DNA of 64,000 nucleotides, taken from positions 82,371 to 146,370 of the forward strand of contig JAUYVH010000003.1 of NCBI GenBank assembly GCA_030715135.1. The letters run 5' to 3'. The DNA is from Keguizhuia sedimenti. Lineage in GTDB: Bacteria > Pseudomonadota > Gammaproteobacteria > Burkholderiales > Burkholderiaceae_D. Shown here piece after piece: positions 18,931 to 30,430 of the stretch (the first letter of the stretch is position 1; every line of letters starts with the position of its first letter). The position numbers were made by a program, and so were the translations under genes. The notes beneath the pieces are model-generated. The model had not been told where the DNA came from. It ran no database searches and saw only the letters and a list, made by a program, of their open reading frames with translations.

Positions 18931-20001
18931 CTAAGCCAATGCCTTGACGACCGCATCGCCCATTTCAGTGGTGCCGACCTTGGTCGTGCCCTGCTCGTAG
19001 ATATCCGCTGTACGCAAACCCTGCGCCAGCACTTTCTTGACCGCTGCTTCGATGCGGTTTGCCTGCTCTTCCTTGTTCAGGGAATAGCGAAGCATCATGG
19101 CTGCAGACAGAATGGTTGCCAGCGGATTGGCGATTCCCTTGCCGGCAATGTCGGGCGCCGAACCGTGCGAAGGCTCGTACAAACCCTTGTTATTTGCATC
19201 GAGCGATGCGGAAGGCAGCATGCCGATAGAACCGGTCAGCATTGCCGCCGCATCCGAAAGGATGTCGCCGAACATATTGCCGGTGACGATGACGTCAAAT
19301 TTCTTCGGTGCGCGTACGAGCTGCATCGCAGCGTTATCGACATACATATGATCCAGTTCGACATCCGGATATTCCGCGTGGATTTCGGTAACGATCTCTT
19401 TCCAGAACTGGAAGGTTTCCAGGACGTTCGCCTTGTCGACACTGGTCAGGCGCTTGCCTCGTTTTTGAGCGGCCTGAAATGCGACGTGTGCGATGCGGCG
19501 GATTTCCGGTTCTGCGTAACGCATGGTATCGAATCCCTCGCGTGCGCCCTTGAATGGGCCGTCCGGCGCCTCGCGCATGCCGCGCGGCTGGCCGAAGTAG
19601 ATATCGCCGGTCAGTTCCCGCACAATCAGGATATCAAGTCCAGACACGACTTCCGGCTTGAGCGTGGACGCGCCGGCCAGCTCCGGGTACAGAATGGCGG
19701 GGCGAAAATTGGCAAACAGGCCAAGATGCTTGCGCAAACCCAAAATTGCCTGCTCGGGGCGCAACGAGCGTTCCAGTTTGTCGTACTTCCAGTCGCCGAC
19801 AGCACCGAATAGAATTGCATCCGCTTCCTTGGCCAGCTTGAGCGTGGCTTCCGGCAAGGGATGGCCGCTTGCCTCATAACCCGCTCCGCCAACCGGCGCG
19901 CTTTCCATTTCAAACGTTTCCCCCAGCGCCTTCAGCACCTTGACGGCCTGTTCGGTAATTTCTGTTCCAATGCCGTCACCCGGCAAAATTGCGATTTTCA
20001 T
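18931..20001 (-). CDS. leuB: 3-isopropylmalate dehydrogenase
   Basis: 356 residues. An NAD-dependent decarboxylating dehydrogenase in leucine synthesis. It starts [16 protein letters not shown], the conserved nucleotide-binding start. The [10 protein letters not shown] motif carries the catalytic Tyr. The metal-binding and C-terminal signature [27 protein letters not shown] is complete, and [14 protein letters not shown] follows. It is 27 bases after leuD, in one transcription unit with leuC and leuD. Confidence 0.97.
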   Translation of the reverse strand: MKIAILPGDGIGTEITEQAVKVLKALGETFEMESAPVGGAGYEASGHPLPEATLKLAKEADAILFGAVGDWKYDKLERSLRPEQAILGLRKHLGLFANFRPAILYPELAGASTLKPEVVSGLDILIVRELTGDIYFGQPRGMREAPDGPFKGAREGFDTMRYAEPEIRRIAHVAFQAAQKRGKRLTSVDKANVLETFQFWKEIVTEIHAEYPDVELDHMYVDNAAMQLVRAPKKFDVIVTGNMFGDILSDAAAMLTGSIGMLPSASLDANNKGLYEPSHGSAPDIAGKGIANPLATILSAAMMLRYSLNKEEQANRIEAAVKKVLAQGLRTADIYEQGTTKVGTTEMGDAVVKALA

Positions 20002-20028
20002 TTTGTTTATATGTAAGATGCGAATAAA

Positions 20029-20676
20029 TTAAATCGTATTCGAGAGCCACGGCTGGTCAGCTAGATGGCGTTCTTCATAAGACCTGATCTTGTCGGACTT
20101 CTGCAATGTCAAGCCGATATCGTCCAGTCCATTCAGCAAGCAGTATTTGCGGAATGCATCGATATCGAAAGCATAGCTTTCGCTGCCGTTTTGTGTACGT
20201 ACCACTTGATTTTCCAGGTCGACAATCAATCGATAGCCCGGGAATGCCTTGACTTCATTGAACAAATGATCGACCTGCGCTTCGGACAGAACGATGGGCA
20301 GCAAACCATTCTTGAAGCAATTGCTGAAGAAGATATCGGCGAAGCTCGGCGCAATGATGGCGCGAAAACCATATTGCTCCAGTGCCCAGGGCGCGTGTTC
20401 ACGCGAGGAGCCGCAACCGAAATTTTTCCGCGTCAGCAAAATCGAAGCGCCTTGGTAACGCGGCTGGTTCAGTACGAAATCCGGATTGACTGGACGTCCG
20501 GAATTATCCTGTCCGGGTTCCCCATGATCGAGATAGCGCCATTCGTCAAACAGGTTCGGTCCGAAGCCGGAACGCTTGATCGATTTCAGAAACTGTTTCG
20601 GGATGATGGCATCGGTGTCGACATTTGCGCGATCCAGCGGTGCAACCAATCCATCCAGCAAAGTAAATTTATTCAT
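20029..20676 (-). CDS. leuD: 3-isopropylmalate dehydratase small subunit
   Basis: 215 residues, standard length. It is the swivelling domain of isopropylmalate isomerase and works with Leu[17 protein letters not shown] near the start and [14 protein letters not shown] near residue 86 are the family signatures. It is separated from leuC by a small lipoprotein gene in the same direction, with only 11 bases between that gene's stop and the leuD start. Confidence 0.97.
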   Translation of the reverse strand: MNKFTLLDGLVAPLDRANVDTDAIIPKQFLKSIKRSGFGPNLFDEWRYLDHGEPGQDNSGRPVNPDFVLNQPRYQGASILLTRKNFGCGSSREHAPWALEQYGFRAIIAPSFADIFFSNCFKNGLLPIVLSEAQVDHLFNEVKAFPGYRLIVDLENQVVRTQNGSESYAFDIDAFRKYCLLNGLDDIGLTLQKSDKIRSYEERHLADQPWLSNTI

Positions 20677-20687
20677 ACCGGTTCACT

Positions 20688-20879
20688 TTAATTTGATTCT
20701 GACGCCACAGGCTGGGAGTCTTTCGTGTACGGCCTGAGGCCGATATTCTTTCTGAACTTTGCGTCTGCCTCGCTTACCTTCCTGTCCACGGACTGCATTT
20801 TCTTGTCAGCCGTTTCCATCGTTTTGCACGCGGACAGCAGCACTAGCACCGAGGCCCCAGCAAGCATCATCTTGTTCAT
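20688..20879 (-). CDS. Small lipoprotein between leuC and leuD (entericidin-like)
   Basis: 63 residues: a hydrophobic signal MNKMMLAGASVLVLLSAC with a lipobox (L-S-A-C) giving a lipidated Cys18. About 45 mostly charged residues follow, including the heptad-like METADKKMQSVDRKVSEAD. The start is 11 bases after the leuC stop, and the stop is 11 bases before leuD, so it is part of the leu operon. Small entericidin-type lipoproteins are often annotated at this position in Burkholderiales. The function in this context is not established. Confidence 0.8.
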   Translation of the reverse strand: MNKMMLAGASVLVLLSACKTMETADKKMQSVDRKVSEADAKFRKNIGLRPYTKDSQPVASESN

Positions 20880-20889
20880 TGTCTGTCTG

Positions 20890-22293
20890 TTATTTATAGT
20901 TGCGTACATCCACAAAATGCCCGGCAATGCCCGCCGCTGCAGCCATTGCAGGAGAAACCAGGTGCGTGCGGCCGCCCTGCCCCTGACGCCCTTCAAAATT
21001 CCGGTTTGAAGTCGATGCGCAACGCTCGCCCGGTTCCAGCCGGTCGGCATTCATGGCCAGGCACATGGAACATCCGGGCTCACGCCATTCAAATCCGGCT
21101 TCCTTGAAAATCTTGTCCAGGCCTTCACGCTCCGCCTGCTCCTTGACCAGACCGGAACCCGGAACAACCATTGCGAGCTTGACATTCGAGGCACGATGCT
21201 TGCCCCGCACGACCGCAGCCGCCGCGCGCAAATCTTCAATACGGGAATTGGTGCATGACCCAATGAATACCTTATCGATGCGAATGTCGGACATGGCGGT
21301 GTTCGGCTTCAGGGCCATATACGCCAAGGCTTTTTCCATCGCATCGCGCTTCACGGCATCCTTTTCCTTGTCTGGATCGGGAACGCGTCCGTCGATTGCG
21401 ACCACCATTTCCGGCGACGTGCCCCACGTCACCTGCGGCTTGATCTCTGCGGCATTCAAGGTAACAACCAGATCGAACTTGGCATCCGGATCGGAATGCA
21501 GGGTCCGCCAGTACTGCACCGCGCGATCCCAATGCGGCCCGACCGGCGCAAACGGACGGCCTTTCACATAGTTGATCGTGGTGTCGTCCACCGCAACCAT
21601 GCCGGCACGCGCGCCGGCTTCGATGGCCATATTGCATATCGTCATGCGGCCTTCCATGGACAAGGACCGGATCGTCGATCCGGCAAATTCCATGGCATAA
21701 CCGGTTCCGCCGGCCGTACCGATCTTGCCGATTACTGCCAGCACAATATCCTTGGCCGTGACGCCGGTCGGAAGAGCACCGTCTACCTGTACCAGCATCG
21801 TCTTGGATTTTTTTGTCAGCAGAGTCTGCGTCGCCAGCACATGTTCAACCTCGGAAGTTCCGATCCCGTGAGCCAGGCATCCAAAAGCGCCATGGGTGGA
21901 AGTGTGGGAATCGCCGCAGACCACCGTCATGCCGGGCAAGGTTGCGCCCTGCTCAGGGCCGATCACATGAACGATGCCCTGGCGCTTGTCGCGCATGCTG
22001 AAATAAGTCAGATTGAATTGCTTTGCATTTTCATCCAGCGTCTCTACCTGCAGGCGCGACACGGGGTCCGCGATGCCGTTCGCGCGGTCAGTGGTAGGCA
22101 CGTTGTGATCGGCGACGACCAGATTGGCCGACTTGCGCCATGGCTGGCGTCCTGCCAGCTTCAACCCCTCAAATGCCTGAGGGCTTGTGACTTCATGCAG
22201 GAGATGCCGGTCGATATACAAAAGCGTGGTACCGTCTTCAGCGGTGTCCACGACATGCGACTGCCAAAGTTTGTCGTAAAGCGTTTGAGCCAT
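20890..22293 (-). CDS. leuC: 3-isopropylmalate dehydratase large subunit
   Basis: 467 residues. An aconitase-family iron-sulfur isomerase of leucine synthesis. Fe-S cluster ligands are in [13 protein letters not shown] and [10 protein letters not shown]. Substrate-binding blocks include [14 protein letters not shown]. It is the first gene of the leuC-lipoprotein-leuD-leuB-asd run. The 151 bases upstream separate it from the M48 protease gene and presumably hold the leu promoter, though no consensus promoter stands out. Confidence 0.97.
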   Translation of the reverse strand: MAQTLYDKLWQSHVVDTAEDGTTLLYIDRHLLHEVTSPQAFEGLKLAGRQPWRKSANLVVADHNVPTTDRANGIADPVSRLQVETLDENAKQFNLTYFSMRDKRQGIVHVIGPEQGATLPGMTVVCGDSHTSTHGAFGCLAHGIGTSEVEHVLATQTLLTKKSKTMLVQVDGALPTGVTAKDIVLAVIGKIGTAGGTGYAMEFAGSTIRSLSMEGRMTICNMAIEAGARAGMVAVDDTTINYVKGRPFAPVGPHWDRAVQYWRTLHSDPDAKFDLVVTLNAAEIKPQVTWGTSPEMVVAIDGRVPDPDKEKDAVKRDAMEKALAYMALKPNTAMSDIRIDKVFIGSCTNSRIEDLRAAAAVVRGKHRASNVKLAMVVPGSGLVKEQAEREGLDKIFKEAGFEWREPGCSMCLAMNADRLEPGERCASTSNRNFEGRQGQGGRTHLVSPAMAAAAGIAGHFVDVRNYK

Positions 22294-22444
22294 GATGCCA
22301 ATGGATTCGGGACTGGGAAATAATCCTCGATTATGCCATATCGCATCACTTCAAACATGAGGAAGGACGTTCAGACAGGGCCGAAAAACGCCCATTTCCG
22401 TAAAAATAGACGTTCCCGGCCATGCGTTGCAATTAAGGCATTAA

Positions 22445-23278
22445 TTAACGTTTCGCCCTGGCCTTCTCATATAGAGGCATTACACGCTGCGAATATGCGG
22501 TCAAATCGCTGAGGCGTTCCGCGCGAGGCGGGTGAGTGGACATGAATTTGGGCGGCTCGCCCGAGTTGACCTGTCCCATTTTTTGCCAAAGCGTCACGGC
22601 TGCGCGGGGATCATAGCCAGCGCGCGCTGCCAGTTCCACGCCAATCCGGTCCGCTTCGGTCTCGTGGCTACGTGAATTCGGCAGTCCCAGCAATCCCATG
22701 TATGCATACTCCATTCCTTTCTGGCCGATGTCGCCCAGGCCGGCTACTGCCGACACAATGGAAATTCCCAGCCCGGCGACAGCCTGCTCGGAAGCTCGTT
22801 CGCGAGCATGTTCACGCAAGGCATGCGAAATTTCATGGCCCATGACGGCAGCCAGTTCATCGTCGGTAAGTCGAAGCTTTTCAATCAAGCCAGTGTAAAC
22901 CGCCATCTTGCCGCCCGGCATGCACCATGCATTGACTTCTGAGGAGGTCAGTACATTGACCTCCCAATCCCACTTCGTGGCGTCTGGACGGAACGCGGGT
23001 ACTTGCTGGATCAGTCGGCTGGCAACTGTCCGTACCCGATTCACGTAGGCCGGATTCTGATTGAGCAGGCCCTTTTTCTGTGCTGCGGCCATTACTTGTG
23101 CATATTCTTTGGTGGACGCCTGCTCGATTGCTTCGGCGGAAATAGCCATTCTTTGCTGCCTGTTTACCCCAACCGCACCTCCCTGGGTGGTTTGCACGGT
23201 TTCACAGGCTGCTAAGGCCAAGCCTGTGAGGCTGACACAGAGTAATTTCTTTCCGTTAAATAATAGTTTTGTTTTCAT
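22445..23278 (-). CDS. M48-family metalloprotease lipoprotein (LoiP/YcaL-like)
   Basis: 277 residues. The signal peptide ends in a lipobox (L-A-A-C) with lipidated Cys25. The zinc-protease motif HEISH is at residues 148-152, and the third ligand region ETEADRIGVELAARAGYDP is present. It probably acts as a periplasmic, outer-membrane-anchored quality-control protease, as known for LoiP and BepA relatives. The start at 23278 gives a proper signal peptide and overlaps the stop of the upstream MFS gene by 4 bases (ATGA), suggesting translational coupling. Confidence 0.88.
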   Translation of the reverse strand: MKTKLLFNGKKLLCVSLTGLALAACETVQTTQGGAVGVNRQQRMAISAEAIEQASTKEYAQVMAAAQKKGLLNQNPAYVNRVRTVASRLIQQVPAFRPDATKWDWEVNVLTSSEVNAWCMPGGKMAVYTGLIEKLRLTDDELAAVMGHEISHALREHARERASEQAVAGLGISIVSAVAGLGDIGQKGMEYAYMGLLGLPNSRSHETEADRIGVELAARAGYDPRAAVTLWQKMGQVNSGEPPKFMSTHPPRAERLSDLTAYSQRVMPLYEKARAKR

Positions 23279-24447
23279 ATCCGCTCCTCCGAAGTCGTCT
23301 GCCAGCGATAACAACATTGCGCCGCAATGGCACCGCCTATTGCCATCAAGGCCGCAGAACTATAGACCGCCTGCGGCCCGAATTTATCCCAAACAATACT
23401 GAAAAACAGCCCTCCGAACGTCCCGCCCAGACCATAGGACACACTTATAAATAAAGCCTGTCCGCGTGCCTGTAAGGGGCCGTGGAACCACCTCTGCAAG
23501 CTCGCGATGGATGCCGAATGATGCACGCCGAACGTTGCTGCATGCAGGACCTGGGCGATCAGGAGCAAGGCCAGGGACTGCGCGCCGAATCCGATCATGA
23601 AGAAACGCACTGCCGCAAGCAAAAGACAGGCGATCATCAACTTCCTGATCCCGAATTTTCTAAAGATCGGCGCCTGATAATAAAAGAATACGATTTCCGC
23701 AACCACACCTAGCGACCACATCAATCCGATTACTGTCTTGCTGTAACCGAGCTGGGCAAGATAGAGGGAATAAAAAACATACAGCGCAGAATGCGCCGCA
23801 ATCATCAGAAAAGTTGAGCTGAAAAACGCCAACACCTCCCGCCGTTTAAGCAAGCTGCGCGCCGAACCAACTTTATGAACGATTTGGACCTGCGCAGCTT
23901 CTTGCATGCGGCAAGAGGAAAAAAATGCCAACGCCAGCAAAGCCAAGGCTGCCCATGGCATCAAATGCACGCCTTTCCAGTCCAGCAAGCTACCGACGAC
24001 CAACACGGAAACAATGAAGCCGACCGACCCCCACAATCTCAATTTTCCATAGTGAGTGAGATCACCGCGCATTTCCGTCAGCATATGGGCTTCCGCTACG
24101 GGCGCCAATGCGCTGGCGAAGGCATTCACCAGCAGCATGACGACGAAAAATTCCATAAAGGTCTGGCCGTACAACATGCCGGCAAACGAGGCGACGGCGG
24201 CCAGAGCGGTCATGCGCAGGACGAAGACGCGCTTCTGGCTGCGGTCGGCGATCCATCCCCACAGATTGGGTCCAAATATACGCATGCCTTGCGTGAGGGA
24301 CATGAGCACGCCGATTTGCGCGGCAGGGATTCCTTTCCCGGCGAAGAAAAGACTTACGTAAGGGGAAAGAATACCTATGTATCCGTAATACGCAAAAAAG
24401 AAAAGCGCAAAGGCTCTCCATTGCTTAGGCCAATCGGAAAACGCCAC
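23275..24447 (-). CDS. Major facilitator superfamily transporter (MFS_1-like/HcaT type)
   Basis: 390 residues with about 12 predicted membrane helices. The N-terminus (FALFFFAYYGYIGILSPYVSLFFAGKGIPAAQIGVLMS) and the RIFGPNLWGWIADRSQKR loop resemble the MFS_1-like/LacY-related group that includes 3-phenylpropionate transporter-like proteins. Substrate unknown. Inner-membrane location. It overlaps the start of the M48 protease by 4 bases. No catabolic genes lie nearby to suggest a substrate. Confidence 0.8.
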   Translation of the reverse strand: MAFSDWPKQWRAFALFFFAYYGYIGILSPYVSLFFAGKGIPAAQIGVLMSLTQGMRIFGPNLWGWIADRSQKRVFVLRMTALAAVASFAGMLYGQTFMEFFVVMLLVNAFASALAPVAEAHMLTEMRGDLTHYGKLRLWGSVGFIVSVLVVGSLLDWKGVHLMPWAALALLALAFFSSCRMQEAAQVQIVHKVGSARSLLKRREVLAFFSSTFLMIAAHSALYVFYSLYLAQLGYSKTVIGLMWSLGVVAEIVFFYYQAPIFRKFGIRKLMIACLLLAAVRFFMIGFGAQSLALLLIAQVLHAATFGVHHSASIASLQRWFHGPLQARGQALFISVSYGLGGTFGGLFFSIVWDKFGPQAVYSSAALMAIGGAIAAQCCYRWQTTSEERI

Positions 24448-24597
24448 GTGTTTTAAGCTTTTTTATTTTCACAAACGGAGTGGCACAGGCCGCACCGCAT
24501 CAAGTACAGACGAGCATTCTCTGGAGATCCATTGCGTGAACGGTACGGCAAGGAATAGTTTTTTAAAGGATCAGACGCCACAAAAAGAAACAGCGTT

Positions 24598-25695
24598 TTA
24601 TTTATCCTTGCCGATCCGGGGCGTGTTCACGCTGACATCTGAGCACTGTGCCCGATGGCGCAACGCATGATCCATGAGCACCAAAGCAAGCATCGCCTCG
24701 GCGATTGGCGTTGCACGAATACCTACGCACGGGTCATGGCGCCCCAGGGTTTCGACCATGATCGGATTGCCCTGCTTGTCAATCGACCGACGCGCTGTCC
24801 GAATGCTGGAAGTGGGTTTGATCGCGATCGATACCGTGATGTCCTGGCCGGTTGATATCCCCCCCAGCACGCCGCCTGCATTGTTCGTCAGGAACCCTTC
24901 CGGTGTCAGTTCATCGCCATGCTCGGTGCCCTTTTGTGCAATTGATTTGAAGCCGGCGCCGATTTCCACGCCCTTCACGGCATTAATTCCCATCATTGCG
25001 TAAGCTATTTCCGCATCCAGCTTGTCGTAGATGGGCTCGCCCAGACCAACCGGCACATTTTCGGCAACCACGTCGATTCGTGCGCCGCATGAGTCGCCGG
25101 CCTTGCGCAGTCCATCCATATATGCTTCCAGTTCGGGAATAATCGCTGCATTGGCCGCAAAAAACGGGTTGTTGCCGACATGATCCCATGACTCAAACGG
25201 GATTTCGATTTCCCCCAACTGGCTCATGCAACCTTTGAAAACAGTACCGAACTGCTCCTGCAGCCATTTTTTCGCGATTGCTCCCGCTCCGACGACCGGT
25301 GCAGTCAGGCGCGCAGAGGACCGCCCTCCGCCGCGCGGATCGCGAATCCCGTATTTGTGCCAATAGGTGTAGTCGGCATGGCCCGGCCGGAAACGGTCGG
25401 CGATATTGCTGTAATCGCCGCTGCGCTGGTCTTCGTTCCGGATCAGGAGTGCGATTGGAGTGCCCGTCGTCTTGCCCTCGTAAATGCCCGAGAGAATTTC
25501 CACCGTGTCCGGCTCCTGGCGCTGTGTCACATGGCGCGAGGTTCCCGGCTTGCGCCGGTCGAGTTCGAGCTGAATATCGGCGACAGACAAGTCGATACCC
25601 GGAGGACAACCATCAACGACGCAGCCGATGGCCGGTCCATGAGACTCGCCGAACGTGGTGACCGTAAAAAGAGTGCCAAAGGTATTGCCGGACAT
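24598..25695 (-). CDS. aroC: Chorismate synthase
   Basis: 365 residues. It makes chorismate from 5-enolpyruvylshikimate 3-phosphate with reduced FMN, the end of the shikimate pathway. It begins [20 protein letters not shown] with the conserved FGESHG. The [11 protein letters not shown] and [16 protein letters not shown] signatures are intact. The start at 25695 matches the family; a reading 15 residues longer is unlikely. The terminal extension past the core is short. It supplies the trp genes elsewhere in the window. Confidence 0.97.
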   Translation of the reverse strand: MSGNTFGTLFTVTTFGESHGPAIGCVVDGCPPGIDLSVADIQLELDRRKPGTSRHVTQRQEPDTVEILSGIYEGKTTGTPIALLIRNEDQRSGDYSNIADRFRPGHADYTYWHKYGIRDPRGGGRSSARLTAPVVGAGAIAKKWLQEQFGTVFKGCMSQLGEIEIPFESWDHVGNNPFFAANAAIIPELEAYMDGLRKAGDSCGARIDVVAENVPVGLGEPIYDKLDAEIAYAMMGINAVKGVEIGAGFKSIAQKGTEHGDELTPEGFLTNNAGGVLGGISTGQDITVSIAIKPTSSIRTARRSIDKQGNPIMVETLGRHDPCVGIRATPIAEAMLALVLMDHALRHRAQCSDVSVNTPRIGKDK

Positions 25696-26016
25696 AATAA
25701 ATAATGCGAATAAGGGAAAGCCGCATTTTAACAGCGGCACGCCACTGCAATGGGATATCCGCCGAAAAACTTAAGCAATCCAATCGGCCGCAACGGCATT
25801 ATTCGGAACGAACAGTCGTCTCGCGCCATCAGCAGAAAAGTTTGATAAACGACTCAGGCTGACGATAGACATATGAAATGACCTGATCCGGCGGCAAGGC
25901 CTGTGACCGGCTCACGGCTTCCATGGAGTGCGCAGCTTGCCGGAATGGTTCGCCAAGCCATGCAAAATAGCCTGGCAAATCCATTTACAGCAAGGGCTGA
26001 AGTAAGAAAAGGGAAT
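25696..26016. other. Intergenic region with one possible very small ORF
   Basis: 321 bases between the CBS-protein stop and the aroC start. It holds no recognisable RNA gene or clear promoter. On the minus strand a 51-codon frame (25984 to 25829) reads with ordinary codon choice and is described separately. Confidence 0.5.
25829..25984 (-). CDS. Possible 51-residue small protein, unrecognised
   Basis: The minus-strand ATG at 25984 opens 51 codons starting MDLPGYFAWLGEPFRQAAHS and ending at TGA. It lies 32 bases after the CBS gene, in the same direction. The composition looks protein-like (aromatic and charged residues mixed, ordinary codons), but no ribosome binding site is visible. It could be a small gene, the remnant of a larger one, or chance. 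Confidence 0.25.
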   Translation of the reverse strand: MDLPGYFAWLGEPFRQAAHSMEAVSRSQALPPDQVISYVYRQPESFIKLFC

Positions 26017-26475
26017 TTATTCGCTTTGCGCCGGCCAGTCCTGAATATAGGATTTCAGCATCTTGTTTTCGAAACTCTGGCTTTCGAATACCGCTTTCGC
26101 AACGTCGTAGAAGGAAATTACACCAAGCACTACACTTCCCGAGACGACCGGCACATAACGTGGATGTCCGTGTTTCGGATGCCGTTCAAGCATCAGGCGC
26201 CGCGCCTCGTTAATATCGGTATCAGGAGAAATGGTCACCGGATTGGAATTCATATGCTCGCGCACGGTGCCCTCACCTATCGAGCCCTTATGAGCATGCA
26301 AGATGTCCATTATCTCCTGGAAGGTCAATATGCCGACCAGCTTGCCCCCTTCCATCACAACCAAGGATCCCATGTCCTTTTCCGCCATGATATTGACTGC
26401 CTGCAGGATGGGCGTACTTGGCGTTACGGTAAACAGAACATTACCTTTGAACTTCAGGATTTCGGATACTTTCAT
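26017..26475 (-). CDS. CBS-domain pair protein
   Basis: 152 residues, almost entirely two tandem CBS domains. The first (VTPSTPILQAVNIMAEKDMGSLVVMEGGKLVGILTFQE) spans about residues 15-65. The second (NPVTISPDTDINEARRLMLERHPKHGHPRYVPVV) spans about 80-135. CBS pairs sense adenosyl nucleotides such as AMP or ATP, but the partner enzyme is unknown here. A GGGAGG ribosome binding site precedes the ATG at good distance. It lies downstream of the YihY gene on the same strand. Confidence 0.85.
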   Translation of the reverse strand: MKVSEILKFKGNVLFTVTPSTPILQAVNIMAEKDMGSLVVMEGGKLVGILTFQEIMDILHAHKGSIGEGTVREHMNSNPVTISPDTDINEARRLMLERHPKHGHPRYVPVVSGSVVLGVISFYDVAKAVFESQSFENKMLKSYIQDWPAQSE

Positions 26476-26570
26476 CTTGCCTCCCTGCAGTTATTGCGAT
26501 ATTTACAATTTAGCTCAAGCCGGTTTAAAAATCCAGCCAGACAACATTTTTACTTGAGCTGGTTTGAATT

Positions 26571-27845
26571 TCATTGAAATTTACCATCGGCTCTTAAAAA
26601 AAATGTGTTAATACTTTGATCTAACCCGCGTTCAATTGCACTGTCCACGAGTTGACCAAGCCGGTCTCCCGGCGCAGACGGAAATGCAAATGCCCGGAAG
26701 ACATCCACAATGCGCAGGCTATTTGGATTACTAAGCAGGGTCCAACGTTCCGCCGAATCCTTCATATCCCTTGGCCTCGAGCCTTCCTTTTCTTCGGCCT
26801 TGATGCGGGCAACCCATCCGTAGCCAAGCATTCTCTGCAGAAGATTCTCGCATTCATCCAGGCCAAGCTTTGCTTTATCGGCGGTGGCCGCAATGCCGAG
26901 CGCATTTTCCTTGCCCGCCGCCCGGACCTGATGCAAGACTTCCAGGATTGCCATGGCATCGAAAAACTCGCTCCCGGCTGAAGGCGTATGCCACCATCTT
27001 TGGCTTCTGACCGCAGGTAACGCCGCGGTGAGGACGGCACCGGACAAAGTAATCAGCCAACCCAAATACACCCATACCAGAAATACAGGCACGGCTGCCA
27101 ATGCTCCATACACCATCGTATAGTTTGGGAAATGAGAAATGAACGCAGCAAACATTCGCTTGGTGATTTCGAAGGCAACTGCAGCAATTGCCCCGCCGCA
27201 CAAGGCATCGCGCCAGACGACCGGCCTGTTCGGAACAACCATGTATAACAAGGTAAAGGCCAGGGTCGTCAACAGTATGGAAGTAAAGGTGTAAAACGTC
27301 GTGCCAAGCAAGGGCAGTTCACCCACTACGCTGCGCGTCGCAGTAAACAGGTACGCCGTAACCGTAATCGATACGCCGATAAGCAATGGCCCCAGCGTAA
27401 TCGTGGCCCAATAAATCACGATGCGCTGCGGCAGCGCGCGTTGCGTCCGGACACGCCAGATCTGATTAAATGTCCTATCGACCATTGCAACCATGGACAC
27501 GGCAGTCAGGATCAGAAAGATCGCACCGATTGCCGATAATCGGCTCGCCTTCGCGGCAAACTGATTCAGATTCCCGAGAATAATATTTGCAATCGATTTC
27601 GGCATCAGGTTCTGAATGAAATAAGCCTCCAGTGATTTTCTCAAGGTATTAAATAAAGGAAAGCCGGTAAAAATTGCCAGCGCAATGGTCAATATCGGAA
27701 CCAAAGCGAGCATGGTGGTAAAGGTCAGGCTGGCCGCTACCTGAGGCAGGCGCTCCTCAGTCAGGCGCCTTACCGCAAACCTGTAAAGGCGCTGAACCTG
27801 TGCAAGAGAAAAATTTTGGGTGAATGCGAGACTTTGAGAAAGCAT
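26571..27845 (-). CDS. YihY/BrkB-family inner-membrane protein
   Basis: 424 residues. The first about 280 residues form the YihY/virulence-factor-BrkB domain with six predicted membrane helices. Family marks include ASLTFTTMLALVPILTIALAIF near residue 38 and MVYGALAAVPVFLVWVYLGWLITLSGA near residue 245. A C-terminal soluble extension of about 140 residues (winged-helix-like LAATADKAKLGLDECENLLQRML region) is typical of the betaproteobacterial branch. The once-suggested RNase BN activity is not supported for this family, so no enzymatic function is claimed. Confidence 0.85.
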   Translation of the reverse strand: MLSQSLAFTQNFSLAQVQRLYRFAVRRLTEERLPQVAASLTFTTMLALVPILTIALAIFTGFPLFNTLRKSLEAYFIQNLMPKSIANIILGNLNQFAAKASRLSAIGAIFLILTAVSMVAMVDRTFNQIWRVRTQRALPQRIVIYWATITLGPLLIGVSITVTAYLFTATRSVVGELPLLGTTFYTFTSILLTTLAFTLLYMVVPNRPVVWRDALCGGAIAAVAFEITKRMFAAFISHFPNYTMVYGALAAVPVFLVWVYLGWLITLSGAVLTAALPAVRSQRWWHTPSAGSEFFDAMAILEVLHQVRAAGKENALGIAATADKAKLGLDECENLLQRMLGYGWVARIKAEEKEGSRPRDMKDSAERWTLLSNPNSLRIVDVFRAFAFPSAPGDRLGQLVDSAIERGLDQSINTFFLRADGKFQ

Positions 27846-27981
27846 GATCAGATTGAATTAGGTAGTCACACTATTTATGTGTGTCATGCTGCGAATCAGC
27901 CGGGAAATGCCATAAAGTATCCAATACACCGTCATCAGCCGTGTTGGCATATAGACTCCATCCCTACTTTACAATAAATAG

Positions 27982-29003
<1,022 letters not shown>

Positions 29004-29011
<8 letters not shown>

Positions 29012-30410
29012 CTTTCTTGACCAATGCCGCACACTGCTCGGTACGCAATATGTAATCACGAGCGAAAGTGAAATGGAGCCATATCTCATTGATTGGCGCC
29101 GCCGCTTTACCGGAAAGGCTTGTGCAGTACTCCGCCCCGGATCAACGGATGAAGTTGCCGCGATTGTGAAACTATGCAATGCAGCCCGTGTTCCCATCGT
29201 TCCGCAAGGCGGCAATACCGGCCTGGTTCTGGGCAGTGTACCGGACCAAAGCGGGACCGCCGCCGTGCTTTCGCTCACCCGCTTGAATCGGATACGCGCT
29301 GTCGATCCGGTCAACAACACGCTGACCGTAGAAGCCGGCTGCATACTGGAACGAGCTCAAGAAGAAGCGCGCAGGGTTGGACGTCTTTTCCCGCTTTCCC
29401 TTGCGGCGCAAGGAAGCTGTACGATCGGAGGAAACCTGTCTACCAATGCCGGAGGTACCGCAGTTCTGCGCTACGGCAATATGCGGGATTTATGCCTTGG
29501 CCTTGAAGTCGTCACTCCGCAGGGCGATATCTGGAATGGTTTGCGCGGCTTGCGCAAGGATAATACTGGCTATGACTTGCGCGATCTCTTTATCGGCGCA
29601 GAAGGAACATTGGGCATTATCACCGCAGCAGTTCTAAAACTTTTCCCGGCGCCCAAGGCGCAGCTGACAGCATTGGCAGCAATGCAAACGCCTGAAGATG
29701 CATTGAATTTTCTGACCATCGCCCAGGATGAATGCGGCGCAATCCTGACCGGTTTTGAATTGATATCCGATGTGTGCCTGCAGCTGGTCATTAAACATTT
29801 CCCTCACTTGCAGCTTCCTTTCGCCCAGCCTCATCTGCAGTATGTCCTGGTTGAGCTCTCCGACAGCGAGTCCGAGGATCATGCGATGAGCATGCTGGAA
29901 GCAGTTATTTCCAGGGCGCTTGAAGAATCGGTCATTGAAGATGCCGTAGTCGCATCTTCCATTGCGCAATCAAGAGCCCTATGGGCATTGCGGGAACATA
30001 TTCCCTTGGCGCAGGCAGAAGAAGGAAAAAATATCAAACACGATATATCCGTGCCTATCTCAAATATCGCGAACTTTATCCGGGAAACAGATGATTTGCT
30101 TCAGCAGGCTTTTCCTGGTTGCCGCATGGTGACCTTCGGACATCTTGGCGACGGTAACCTGCATTACAACGTTTCTGCGCCCGTAGACGTACAAGATGAA
30201 ACGTTTATTTTGCGCCAGCCTGAAGTCAACCGTGTTGTCCATGACAACGTGCATCGTTTCGGCGGCTCCATTTCCGCAGAACATGGACTCGGCGCATTGA
30301 AGCGAAACGAAATTACGCAATACAAATCGGATGTCGAACTGCAATTGATGCGTAACATCAAAAATGCGCTCGACCCGCTTAATTTGATGAACCCCGGAAA
30401 AATCCTCTGA
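29004..30410 (+). CDS. FAD-binding oxidoreductase (D-2-hydroxyacid dehydrogenase / GlcD family)
   Basis: 468 residues. The N-terminal PCMH-type FAD domain has VPIVPQGGNTGLVLGSVPD near residues 70-90 and IGGNLSTNAGGTAVLRYGNMRDL near 140. The C-terminal FAD-oxidase domain ends FGGSISAEHGLGALKRNE and NLMNPGKIL. This is the group holding D-2-hydroxyglutarate and D-lactate dehydrogenases, where HLGDGNLHYN contributes to the active site. The exact substrate cannot be told from sequence alone. It is cytoplasmic or membrane-associated and lies in the WrbA-DUF2069 operon. Confidence 0.88.
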
Positions 30411-30430
30411 CAACGTTCTCCATACTTCAT

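Noticed and set aside
18028..19812. A 594-codon open frame antisense to asd and leuB.
   Set aside because: asd and leuB are unmistakable on the minus strand with all motifs. The antisense frame is His/Arg/Gln-rich with no recognisable domain, typical of a shadow frame in biased codon usage.
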